Origin: Candidatus Bathyarchaeota archaeon
GTDB lineage: Archaea; Thermoproteota; Bathyarchaeia; TCS64
Assembly: GCA_002726865.1 (NCBI GenBank)
Contig: PBSW01000014.1
Coordinates: forward strand, 8,050 to 39,464
DNA length: 31,415 bases
Direction: 5' to 3'
Positions 25,178 through 31,415 of this stretch are shown here, piece by piece. A program made the position numbers and the translations under genes. Within the stretch, counting starts at the first letter, position 1. Every line of letters begins with the position of its first letter. Under the pieces are notes generated by a model. That model was not told the DNA's origin and made no database searches. It worked only from the letters and a program-made list of their open reading frames with translations.

Positions 25178-25190
25178 GCAACATATTTAG
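25178..25190 (+). promoter_or_regulatory. TATA box of the RNase P RNA gene
   Basis: ACATATTTAG (25180-25189) lies about 23-32 nt before the deduced 5' end of the RNA at 25212, the standard archaeal spacing. Confidence 0.5.
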
Positions 25191-25211
25191 ATGGGTCCAG
25201 GTTTTTCCTTC

Positions 25212-25515
25212 TTGGTCGGTGAGCCGGTGAGCGGCTGCCGGGCCAATGGCCTGAGGAAACTCCATCCACCGTGCAGGACCGCGACGCTGTGAGGCGTAGG
25301 GGGAGACCCCTGGCAACGGACAGAAACGATACCTCCCGTGGCATGCTTTGACGCCTTGGAGGCCGAGGACGCTACGGGTTTGGGTGAGACGGCTGACCCA
25401 GCGGGGTGAAAGGGCGAATAGGGGTCCGACGACCTCCTGCGGTAGGACCCGGGTAGCCCGTATAGCTGAATGCCGCTTAGAACAGAAGGTGGGTTACGGC
25501 CGGCACACCGACCAA
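25212..25515 (+). ncRNA. rnpB: RNase P RNA (archaeal type)
   Basis: This is the catalytic RNA that trims the 5' leaders of pre-tRNAs. All main conserved blocks are in order. CR-I is GAGGAAACTCC at 25253-25263 (consensus GAGGAAAGTCC). CGGACAGAAACGATACC follows near 25317, GGGGTGAAAGGGCGAATA near 25403, and CR-V AGAACAGAAGGTGGGTTAC at 25479-25497. The ends pair to form P1: TTGGTCGGTG (25212-25221) with CACCGACCAA (25506-25515), continuing as GCCGG with CCGGC after one A-A mismatch. The length of about 304 nt is typical. False open frames cover it on both strands. The exact ends are inferred from P1 pairing. Confidence 0.93.
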
Positions 25516-25524
25516 CCTATACCG

Positions 25525-25740
25525 GATATCCCCCAAAACTGGGTATTCGGTGTCTTATGGCACCTGAAGAAGCAGGGCTACTCAGAATACACGATAGCTT
25601 TTTGAGGAAAGCCCTAAAGATATTGGAAGTCGGATGCAGGTTAGATGACCCTGAACGTTTTAATGGTCTCATAGCAGAGATGGATGCGCGCGCGAGCCAG
25701 CTTCTTCATATCCCTATTGATCTGATCAATCCTAAGCGCG
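25525..25740 (+). pseudogene. Decayed N-terminal fragment of an archaeal tyrosine recombinase (integrase)
   Basis: Just after the RNase P RNA, one frame reads NWVFGVLWHLKKQGYSEYTIAF and stops at TGA (25603). The next frame carries on as LRKALKILEVGCRLDDPERF and NGLIAEMD. Adding one T to the TTTTT run at 25599-25603 joins both into WHLKKQGYSEYTIAFLRKAL and so on, the layout of the SAM-like core-binding N-terminus of archaeal XerC/D-type integrases (LKKQGYSExTI, then RxKALKIL and DDPE). The catalytic domain is absent. Recognition is from memory of the family, so the call is moderate. The second half is open in frame into the following membrane protein. Confidence 0.5.
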
Positions 25741-25786
25741 CGCATAAAACTTATAGTTTTTTAGTTGAATTCCTATTGAAACCAAT

Positions 25787-26303
25787 GAGCATTTCAAATC
25801 GAACTTTTGTGATTTTGTTAGTTGTAATAATTATAGGTGGTGTCTTGGCTTTCGTTTACACGGTCCCTATTATCACTGAGTATTACCCAGATATTGAGCA
25901 GAGGGAAATAGGACTGGACGTAGGTTTTCTCCTTGAGGTAAACAACTATACTTTTTTTAATTTCACTTTTGAGGTTGATACGAAAGTCACGTTGTCAGTA
26001 TCAGCTAGTAATACTGTTAACCTTTACATCATGACTCCAAACGAGTATTTCGTTTTTGAACGCGCGCAACTCTCGCTCCATGGAGTTACACCTAATAGAA
26101 AGATGGAAGACGTTCATTCTGGTATCTTTGAATATGAAGTAAAAAAGGATGACACTTTTTTCTTCGTATTAAGTAATCCACACTCTGGATTAGGTGGATT
26201 AGTAGAAGGCGATGATGTTTGGATCAATTCCTTTTCTGTAACGTACAAAAAAGGGGTTTTCGCGAAGCATCGGATAACCATTATTGAATCTTTAAAAAAG
26301 TAA
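25787..26303 (+). CDS. Membrane-anchored extracellular protein, unknown function (171 aa)
   Basis: An N-terminal anchor (FVILLVVIIIGGVLAFVYTV) is followed by an outer beta-rich domain of about 140 residues (REIGLDVGFLLEVNNYTFFN, VDTKVTLSVSASNTVNLYIM, DDTFFFVLSNP). I do not recognise the family; the pattern resembles small archaeal cell-surface beta-sandwich proteins. The frame is open far upstream, to 25557 and even into rnpB. I start at the ATG at 25787 because the upstream part reads as an integrase relic, the composition turns AT-rich near 25745, and CTTATAGTTTTTTAG at about 25750-25764 gives a TATA box at the right distance for a leaderless start. A real 248-residue fusion from the ATG at 25557 is the alternative. 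Confidence 0.6.
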
Positions 26304-26459
26304 CGCGGGCGCGTAACAAGAGGGCATTGAAGCAGTTATATTGGTAAAATACTGATACAATCACCTGATTTTAACTGCACGCAGGGTTCGTTTGCATACC
26401 TCTTATTTACCGTAAAAAGTCATAAGCAATCTAAAATAATATCTATATCTTGTATTAAT

Positions 26460-26933
26460 ATGAATAAAAGCGTAAAAATCAGTCTTGTTTTAATTTCCAT
26501 AGTTATTGGAATTGGTGCTTTGTATTTCTATGCGGACGGTCAAGTCACAGATGCAATAAATCACGTTTACCACTCTGTAGAATATTTAGATTATTCTGTA
26601 GAAATAACCTCCCTTCATCCCCTATCCGGAAAGTTCACGTATATTGTTGGACTGAGAAATCCTACAAATATAGATGTAGAATTATCCTATTACGCAGATA
26701 TCTTTATCGAAGATGAATACATTTCAACTTTAGAATTTGACGTTTCTGTTCCTGCGAACGAGTTTGTGACAATTCGTTCTTTCTATACAACTGGAGCTGG
26801 AGATATGGAGCTTGTACAGCAATTTATCACTCCAACCTACCACTATTATGGTCAAATGAAAGGAAGTGGGAAATATTTGTTTTTCACACTGTCAAAGTCC
26901 TGGACCGATGAGTGGTACTGGACTCAATCATAA
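26460..26933 (+). CDS. Membrane-anchored LEA14/WHy-like domain protein
   Basis: Of 157 residues, the first 25 form a membrane anchor (VKISLVLISIVIGIGALYFY). The rest resembles the LEA-2/WHy beta-sandwich: VEYLDYSVEITSLHPLSGKF, then VGLRNPTNIDVELSYYADIF with the typical NPTN, IEDEYIS, and VSVPANEFVTIR. Such domains occur in archaeal surface or stress-related proteins; no activity can be assigned. The ATG at 26460 lacks a Shine-Dalgarno, and CTAAAATAATAT about 18-29 nt upstream fits a TATA box for a leaderless mRNA. Like the gene before it, it is AT-rich and membrane-anchored with an outer domain, so both probably belong to one acquired segment. Confidence 0.62.
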   Translation: MNKSVKISLVLISIVIGIGALYFYADGQVTDAINHVYHSVEYLDYSVEITSLHPLSGKFTYIVGLRNPTNIDVELSYYADIFIEDEYISTLEFDVSVPANEFVTIRSFYTTGAGDMELVQQFITPTYHYYGQMKGSGKYLFFTLSKSWTDEWYWTQS

Positions 26934-27302
26934 TACCGTCAAGTACAATACACCTAATAACAATCTTCTAGAGATTATGATTAGCTTTATGGGTTAGGCT
27001 ATAACCCTCTAGCAACACGTACGCCTATGCCCCTTCGACTAGTTCTTGTAAAATAACTTTGCTCTAATCTTTTTTTTCACTTCACTCCCATCAAAGAACT
27101 CTGAGTGGCATGAGACGCGCGCGTGATACGCCCAGAGAAGAGAATCTATAAGATAACCTCTTGTGCCACTCAAAAATATCGCGCGCGACGATATAGTCAG
27201 AGATTAACTCCGAAAAAATAAAAACTATCCTGATCAGTGTGCACACGCGTGAAGTATGAGGTTATTTTTTTTCATAGCATCTAATTACATAGGTTAGTAG
27301 TT
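26934..27302. other. Intergenic region with a long-range stem and GCGCGC motifs
   Basis: No ORF is convincing. A 12-bp pairing exists between GAGTGGCATGAG (27103-27114) and CTTGTGCCACTC (27160-27171), with two G-U wobbles and a 45-nt loop. Two GCGCGCG motifs lie here (about 27115-27122 and 27181-27188); the second is inside TATCG-N7-CGATA, an inverted repeat. T8 runs occur at about 27070-27077 and 27267-27274. A structured RNA or a relic of a mobile element is possible. Confidence 0.35.
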
Positions 27303-28700
27303 CTATTTGCGCGCTTTGGGGTAGCCGAACTTGTTTGTCGTCTCCGCAATGGTCTCCTCCAATAGCTTAAGCCCTTTGTCCACCTGCTCCTGGGTGATGA
27401 GGAGGTAGGGCATCAATCGTATGATCCCAGTGCCTGGGGCAGAGCCAATAATAAGGCCCTTTTCCTTTGCTCTGTCGCTAAGGTAGACCATAGGATTGTG
27501 GGCTGGGTCTTTTTTCTGCTCAGGGGTGAGGTTCTTTGGTTGGAACTCTTCCTTGGTCTCCCTGTTCGCTACCAGCTCGACCCCCATGAAGAGGCCGAGA
27601 CCCCTTATGTCCCCAATGACAGGTTGGCGGTCCATCATCCCCCTGAGCTCGTCCATCATATATTCTCCCATCTTTGCCGCCCGGTTTGTGAGGTCCTCCT
27701 TATAGTAGATATTGATGACGGCAAGACTAGTGGCGCATGCAAGGGCGTGGCCGCTGTAGGTGTAGCCGTGGGGGAAGCCCTTCTGATCAAAGTGGTCTCC
27801 GATCTTCTTATTCACTATAGTGGCCCCGAGGGGGACGTAGCCGGATGTTATCCCCTTGGCGTAGGTTTCAATATCTGGAACAATATTCCAGTGCTCACAT
27901 GCGAACATCTTGCCGGTACGAGCAAAGCCGGTCATTACCTCGTCGAAGATCATGAGAACTCCAGTCTCGTTGCAGATCTCGCGGATCTTCTTCCAGTAGC
28001 CGTCCGGGGGGACCACCTGGCCTGCCCAGCTGCAGATGGGCTCTGCCATAAAAGCGGCCACAGATTTCTCCCCCTCTTTCTCGATGGTGTACCTAACGAA
28101 CTCGGCACAGAGGAGGTCGCACTCAGGATACTCCTTCTTGAAGAAGCACCTGTAACAATAGGGCGACGGGACATGCTTGAACTCCTCGAAGATGCTGAGG
28201 CCGGGGAACTGGCGGTTCCTGCTGCTGCCACCGACGCTCACCATCGCGTATGTGGAGCCATGGTAGGCGTCCCAGTAGCTGATTACCTTCGAGGCACCCC
28301 TATAGAGTTGGGCAATCTTAATGGCTACCTCGTTGGCTTCGGTGCCACTGTTTCCAAAGAATGTTTTGCAGAGATCACCGGGGGTGATTTGAGCGAGCTT
28401 CTTGGCGAGTTGGATCTGGGGGACGTTAGAATAGCTCGGGGAGGCGTAGGCCATCTCATCGAGCTGCTTCTTAGCGGCCTCTATAACCTCTCGGTTGTTG
28501 AGCCCGATGTGGGCATTGTAGAGCTGGGACATAAAATCAAGATATTTCTTCCCTTTAGCGTCCCAGAAGTGCCCTCCATCTCCATGAGTTAGTATCAAGG
28601 GCTTATATCCAGGGCGGCGCTCCCATCTCTGGACGAGGTACTTCTCCGCCTCATCGTGCATCCGAGTGACTTCGTCCTCTGAAAAATTTATGGGACTCAA
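27303..28700 (-). CDS. Class III (omega-type) aminotransferase
   Basis: This PLP-dependent aminotransferase of 465 aa moves an amino group, often from an omega-amine or beta-alanine/GABA-like donor. The PLP lysine is K282 ([14 protein letters not shown]), D253 is in [14 protein letters not shown], and [14 protein letters not shown] binds the cofactor phosphate. A Cys set C182-x2-C185-x8-C194-x3-C198 ([18 protein letters not shown]) is a feature of one subgroup of this family and may bind metal. The exact donor and acceptor cannot be told. TTG at 28700 is the only upstream start (the next in-frame Met is residue 14). There is no Shine-Dalgarno, and TTTTTAAGTG about 35-40 nt upstream may be the TATA box. 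It is divergent from the DUF362 gene, about 105 bp apart. Confidence 0.92.
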   Translation of the reverse strand: MSPINFSEDEVTRMHDEAEKYLVQRWERRPGYKPLILTHGDGGHFWDAKGKKYLDFMSQLYNAHIGLNNREVIEAAKKQLDEMAYASPSYSNVPQIQLAKKLAQITPGDLCKTFFGNSGTEANEVAIKIAQLYRGASKVISYWDAYHGSTYAMVSVGGSSRNRQFPGLSIFEEFKHVPSPYCYRCFFKKEYPECDLLCAEFVRYTIEKEGEKSVAAFMAEPICSWAGQVVPPDGYWKKIREICNETGVLMIFDEVMTGFARTGKMFACEHWNIVPDIETYAKGITSGYVPLGATIVNKKIGDHFDQKGFPHGYTYSGHALACATSLAVINIYYKEDLTNRAAKMGEYMMDELRGMMDRQPVIGDIRGLGLFMGVELVANRETKEEFQPKNLTPEQKKDPAHNPMVYLSDRAKEKGLIIGSAPGTGIIRLMPYLLITQEQVDKGLKLLEETIAETTNKFGYPKARK

Positions 28701-28805
28701 TGAAGTTCTCAGACAAATTGTTTCGAATATTCACTTAAAAATTGTCCTCGTGTCAGAGCGTTTCAGGAATAACTTATAGGATAGATCTTTCATGCTGAGA
28801 TTGGG

Positions 28806-29636
28806 ATGACCTTTTCACGGGTTTCGGTCGTAAAGGGCTCTAGAGCGCGCGCGCCCGTCCACAAGGCTCTGAATTTGATTGACTATAAGGACGCCCTGAA
28901 GGGCTGGGACAGAGTGCTCATAAAGGTTAATTTTATCACAACGAAGACTTGGGATACCGGTGCCACTACTGACCCTCTGGTAGTCGAGGCAATCTTCCAG
29001 AGGCTCCAGGACCTCCCCCTGGAAGTCATTGTTGTTGAGTCCGACGCGACGACCACCAACGCCACCAAGGCCTTCCACGCCACCGGAATGGCTAAGATGT
29101 GCGAGAGGAACGGGATCAAATGGATCAATTTAAGGCATGAAAAGGATCGGGTGGCGCTCCCCATCCCGAATGGGGCGGCGTTGAAGAAGATCGTCGTTCC
29201 ACGGATTGTTGCTGAGTCAGGGATCGTGAGCGCCGCCAAGATGAAGACCCATATCGATACGGGGGTAACCTTAGGGATGAAGAATCTCTTTGGCCTTCTT
29301 CCCGACAAGTTCAAAGGAAAATACCATATAAAGGACATGCATAAAGTCGTGGCCGACATTAACACCGTTATCAAACCTCATCTGACTGTGGTCGACGGGT
29401 TCGTGGCGATGGAGGGCCGGGGACCTGTAAGAGGAACACCCGTCCAGATGGAGACGATCGTTGCTGGGAGTGACGTCGTTGCGGTAGACGCCACAACGTC
29501 TAGGTTGATGGGAATCAACCCCCATGAAATCGACCACATTATGATGGCCCACGAGAGGGGTCTAGGGGAGATCGATAACGTCGAGATCTTGGGGGACGGG
29601 ATTGAGGCTGTGAAGAGAGACTTTAAGAGACCTTAG
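28806..29636 (+). CDS. DUF362 domain protein
   Basis: The 276-residue protein covers the DUF362 domain: VLIKVNFITTKTWDTGATTD, the acidic VVESDAT, AAKMKTHIDTGVTLGMKNLF, and VDGFVAMEGRGPVRGTPV with VAGSDVVAVDATTSRLMGI. Some DUF362 proteins have a C-terminal ferredoxin domain with Cys clusters; this one has none. The family is poorly characterised. Conserved Asp/Lys/His positions suggest metal or phosphate binding, but no reaction can be assigned. The ATG at 28806 follows GAGATTGGG. It is divergent from the aminotransferase and might share its promoter region. Confidence 0.86.
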   Translation: MTFSRVSVVKGSRARAPVHKALNLIDYKDALKGWDRVLIKVNFITTKTWDTGATTDPLVVEAIFQRLQDLPLEVIVVESDATTTNATKAFHATGMAKMCERNGIKWINLRHEKDRVALPIPNGAALKKIVVPRIVAESGIVSAAKMKTHIDTGVTLGMKNLFGLLPDKFKGKYHIKDMHKVVADINTVIKPHLTVVDGFVAMEGRGPVRGTPVQMETIVAGSDVVAVDATTSRLMGINPHEIDHIMMAHERGLGEIDNVEILGDGIEAVKRDFKRP

Positions 29637-30118
29637 GCTTGGGAGCTTCCCTGGGTTCGACTCAGTAACTCTTTCTCGCGCCGGGAATGGAGGCGCTCTC
29701 TTCTAGTCCGGGGGCGTCAGCGAGTTCGCATTCAACAGATTCAGGTTCAAGATGAGAGACGTTGTAAAGAGCCTGAACTTCTGGGCGTTCCATTGCTCCG
29801 CTCCACTCTAAATATATACATTGACCTGTGCCACCTCACCGTATATTATATGCCCCGGCACACCTTAGTCTTTATTTGGACGGCAAGGCCCGTGACCTTC
29901 TTCTGTCGGAGGGCAAAAACATATACAAGGTTGTTGTGAGCTGCCTTAAGTGTGACGTCTAGGAGAGCGGAAGCACCGGAGGAAAGCATGGATGATGGTA
30001 GCGAGAGTAGTAGCTTTCTCATCAGTTTTAGTCCCCAGCATCTAGTAGACTCACCGCTCCTACAAGAGCCTCTTCAACAGTCTGCTGGATTAAACCTAAT
30101 AGCTTCTTTTTCCCATTT
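29637..30118. other. Gap of about 480 bp without an intact gene
   Basis: I find no complete gene. A protein-like piece on the plus strand, LSLYLDGKARDLLLSEGKNI then YKVVVSCLKCDV, ends with TAG at 29960-29962 but has no start codon in frame nearby, so it looks like a relic. Two AT-rich elements (TAAATATATACA near 29808-29819 and TATATTATATG near 29841-29851) could be TATA boxes. A 76-codon GTG-started frame at 29952-30182 runs antisense into the hydrolase gene and has no protein-like features. Confidence 0.35.
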
Positions 30119-31003
30119 TTATTTTGTAAAGTATTTGTACACACTCTTTGAGACCATTGCGATAGTCTCCTCTGCGGCGTAAACGTCCGCTGCCCCTTTT
30201 ATGAAGCAGCTAAGGATATATCTCTCTCCAGTGGCTTGGATTGTAACGAGACCTGCGTCGTTCCTTATTCCCGGAAGGCTCCCTGTCTTATGGGTGAGTT
30301 CCATCTCTGCCCTTGGGAGGTACTTGGGAATCCGATTTCCCCCAGTTTGACACTTAGACATGATCTCCATGATCTCGTTGCAACTTTCTCGGCTGGCCGC
30401 CTTCCCTTCGACGATCATCTCCAGAAGCCGGAGCATCTCGCTAGGGGTGGTGACATCATTTTCATCAACCCCAAGGGACCAAGTGCCAACTAGAGTGGTT
30501 CCCTGGGCCTTCTCTGTGAAGAGGGCGAGGGTCTTTTCTTCGTCGGGGAGGTCTCCCAGCCCTATGAGGTCGAAAAGGATGTCTCGGCAGTCCGCAACTA
30601 CCTTCGTCTCCTCAAGTCCGAGTGAGCGGATGGTCGCGTTAACCCTGTCTTTTCCGACTCTCTTGATGACGAGGTCTGTGGCAGTATTATCACTTAGGAT
30701 CATCATGAGTCTCAGAAGATCTCCGTAGGTAAGTTCCAACCCATTGGAGAGTTCCTTGAGGATCCCTGACCCAGGGACCTTGTCCGCTTCCGCTAACATT
30801 TTCTTCTCATCGAGGGATACAGTTCTCGATTCTAACTGTCTAAAGAACTCGATGATGACGGGGACCTTGAATACACTTGCCGTGGGAAACAGATCCCCTC
30901 CATTGATGGAGGCAGTCTCCCCTGTCTCAAGGTGCTTGACTGATACACCTAAAGTCCCCTTCAGACCTGATACAGCGTCATTGAGAACGTCGATAAGAGC
31001 CAT
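30119..31003 (-). CDS. Class A beta-lactamase-fold serine hydrolase, cytosolic
   Basis: The 294-residue protein has the penicillin-recognising fold. The nucleophile motif SxxK is S43-VFK46 (TASVFKVP), SDN is S104-D105-N106, and KTG is K239-T240-G241. The start GTLGVSVKHLETGETASING is the usual class A opening. The omega-loop Glu (E166 motif, ExxLN) is not recognisable; the corresponding region reads DLIGLGDLPDEEK, which casts doubt on efficient beta-lactam deacylation. There is no signal peptide, so it should stay in the cytoplasm, unlike bacterial beta-lactamases. An esterase or peptidase role is equally likely. The ATG at 31003 has GTGAT 5 nt upstream, a good archaeal Shine-Dalgarno. Confidence 0.88.
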   Translation of the reverse strand: MALIDVLNDAVSGLKGTLGVSVKHLETGETASINGGDLFPTASVFKVPVIIEFFRQLESRTVSLDEKKMLAEADKVPGSGILKELSNGLELTYGDLLRLMMILSDNTATDLVIKRVGKDRVNATIRSLGLEETKVVADCRDILFDLIGLGDLPDEEKTLALFTEKAQGTTLVGTWSLGVDENDVTTPSEMLRLLEMIVEGKAASRESCNEIMEIMSKCQTGGNRIPKYLPRAEMELTHKTGSLPGIRNDAGLVTIQATGERYILSCFIKGAADVYAAEETIAMVSKSVYKYFTK

Positions 31004-31169
31004 TAAGCATCACAGAAACTTATATCCTCACCGCTTAAACGATTTCGTTGCTTTCCCGGCTGAGGCTTTTATCACCAGCCATCTGGTTTCAATCAGGTAT
31101 TATCCCTTGGATGGAATGAACCGGCGTTCATATCTAATGTTTAGCCAATACAGAGAGCTGTGATGCCAT

Positions 31170-31331
31170 CTACGAGGTGGGAGGTCTTTTAAGGTCAATA
31201 TCCATGAGACTGGCGGAATATGCGGTTAGTGCTATCACAACCTTTTCCCCATCCTCACAACAGTTGCACTGGACGGAATGTTCCCGTGGCATGACCCCAA
31301 CGAGTGGATCTAAGCTTGCCCCAACAGGCAT
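31170..31331 (-). CDS. Small Cys-containing protein (53 aa)
   Basis: ATG at 31331 and TAG at 31170 frame a 53-residue product: MPVGASLDPLVGVMPREHSV, then QCNCCEDGEKVVIALTAYSA and an end DIDLKRPPTS. Three Cys in CNCC could bind metal. GTGA about 7 nt before the ATG is an acceptable Shine-Dalgarno, and the composition is protein-like throughout. It lies upstream of the beta-lactamase-fold gene on the same strand, 166 bp apart. I recognise no family. The frame stays open upstream to about 31390 but without an ATG. Confidence 0.5.
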   Translation of the reverse strand: MPVGASLDPLVGVMPREHSVQCNCCEDGEKVVIALTAYSASLMDIDLKRPPTS

Positions 31332-31415
31332 AACCTTGTCACAGATATAATCTAAAAGAAATAACCTTTTTTTCTCATTTTTTCTGTTGAATCCCCTTTC
31401 TCAAAATTCTTAAAG

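Noticed and set aside
25132..25344. N-terminal extension of the D-2-hydroxyacid dehydrogenase
   Set aside because: The segment lies in the RNase P RNA gene and its promoter, reads as low-complexity Arg/Ser-rich sequence, and precedes the natural family N-terminus.
25348..25524. Plus-strand protein-coding frame across the RNase P RNA gene
   Set aside because: The RNA signatures and end pairing explain this sequence; only the part after 25525 looks protein-like.
27103..27171. tRNA-like gene (7-bp acceptor-like stem GAGTGGC/GCCACTC followed by A)
   Set aside because: There is no T-loop (TTCRA-type) or recognisable D and anticodon arms.
27498..28592. 364-codon plus-strand frame
   Set aside because: It is antisense to the class III aminotransferase, whose motifs are unambiguous, and has no family features of its own.
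29651..29665. T-arm-like sequence CTGGGTTCGACTCAG
   Set aside because: The loop is only 5 nt and no other tRNA arm is present.
1..31415. CRISPR array, rRNA genes or complete insertion sequences
   Set aside because: No regularly spaced repeats, no rRNA signature and no intact transposase were seen in any part of the window.

Overview
The window is archaeal chromosomal DNA. The evidence is an archaeal-type tryptophanyl-tRNA synthetase, a Cgi121 (KEOPS) subunit, a TAN1-like THUMP protein, a DUF89 protein, a PhoU protein with an AbrB-like N-terminal domain, an archaeal-type RNase P RNA, a PGF-type C-terminal sorting tail, and many starts that lie about 25-30 nt behind a TATA-like box with no Shine-Dalgarno. 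A Bathyarchaeia-like or related lineage fits best, but this is inference; no rRNA or other taxonomic marker is present. Base composition is mosaic: GC-richer housekeeping blocks alternate with AT-rich accessory blocks (about 9.1-20.7 kb and 25.75-27.3 kb).

Layout. 1-5.9 kb: a small unknown gene, a PyrI-PyrE fusion, a Bcp-type peroxiredoxin, TrpRS (minus), a thioredoxin-like protein with a tiny ORF behind it (minus), a PhoU-like regulator and tRNA-Pro(CGG). 5.9-7.2 kb: a gene graveyard with at least three frameshifted coding remnants. 7.2-9.1 kb: an NTF2/SnoaL-like protein and citrate synthase. 9.5-10.2 kb: an extremely AT-rich CPBP (CAAX-type) membrane protease. 10.3-16.2 kb: a complete oligopeptide/dipeptide ABC importer (binding protein, two ATPases, two permeases). 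16.3-20.0 kb: a membrane protein (minus), an N-acyl-D-amino-acid deacylase-like amidohydrolase and an SDR oxidoreductase. 20.1-20.7 kb: a secreted protein with a PGF-type tail. 21.0-23.8 kb: a tRNA-modification-rich cluster, Cgi121, THUMP/TAN1-like, DUF89 and Sua5/TsaC, with overlapping convergent 3' ends. 24.1-25.1 kb: a D-2-hydroxyacid dehydrogenase. 25.2-25.5 kb: the RNase P RNA gene, followed directly by a decayed integrase fragment and two AT-rich membrane-anchored proteins. 27.3-31.4 kb: a class III aminotransferase, a DUF362 protein, a cytosolic class A beta-lactamase-fold hydrolase and a 53-residue Cys-containing protein.

How genes may work together. The ABC importer, amidohydrolase and SDR look like a peptide or N-acyl-(D-)amino-acid uptake and catabolism island. 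The nearby aminotransferase, 2-hydroxyacid dehydrogenase and citrate synthase would suit amino-acid carbon use, but they are not in one operon with it. Cgi121 and Sua5 act in the same pathway, t6A37 of tRNA; the THUMP protein is probably a partner for tRNA acetylation. Least expected are the PyrI-PyrE fusion, the RNase P RNA hidden under false ORFs with an integrase remnant at its 3' end, the graveyard after tRNA-Pro, and several very small genes.
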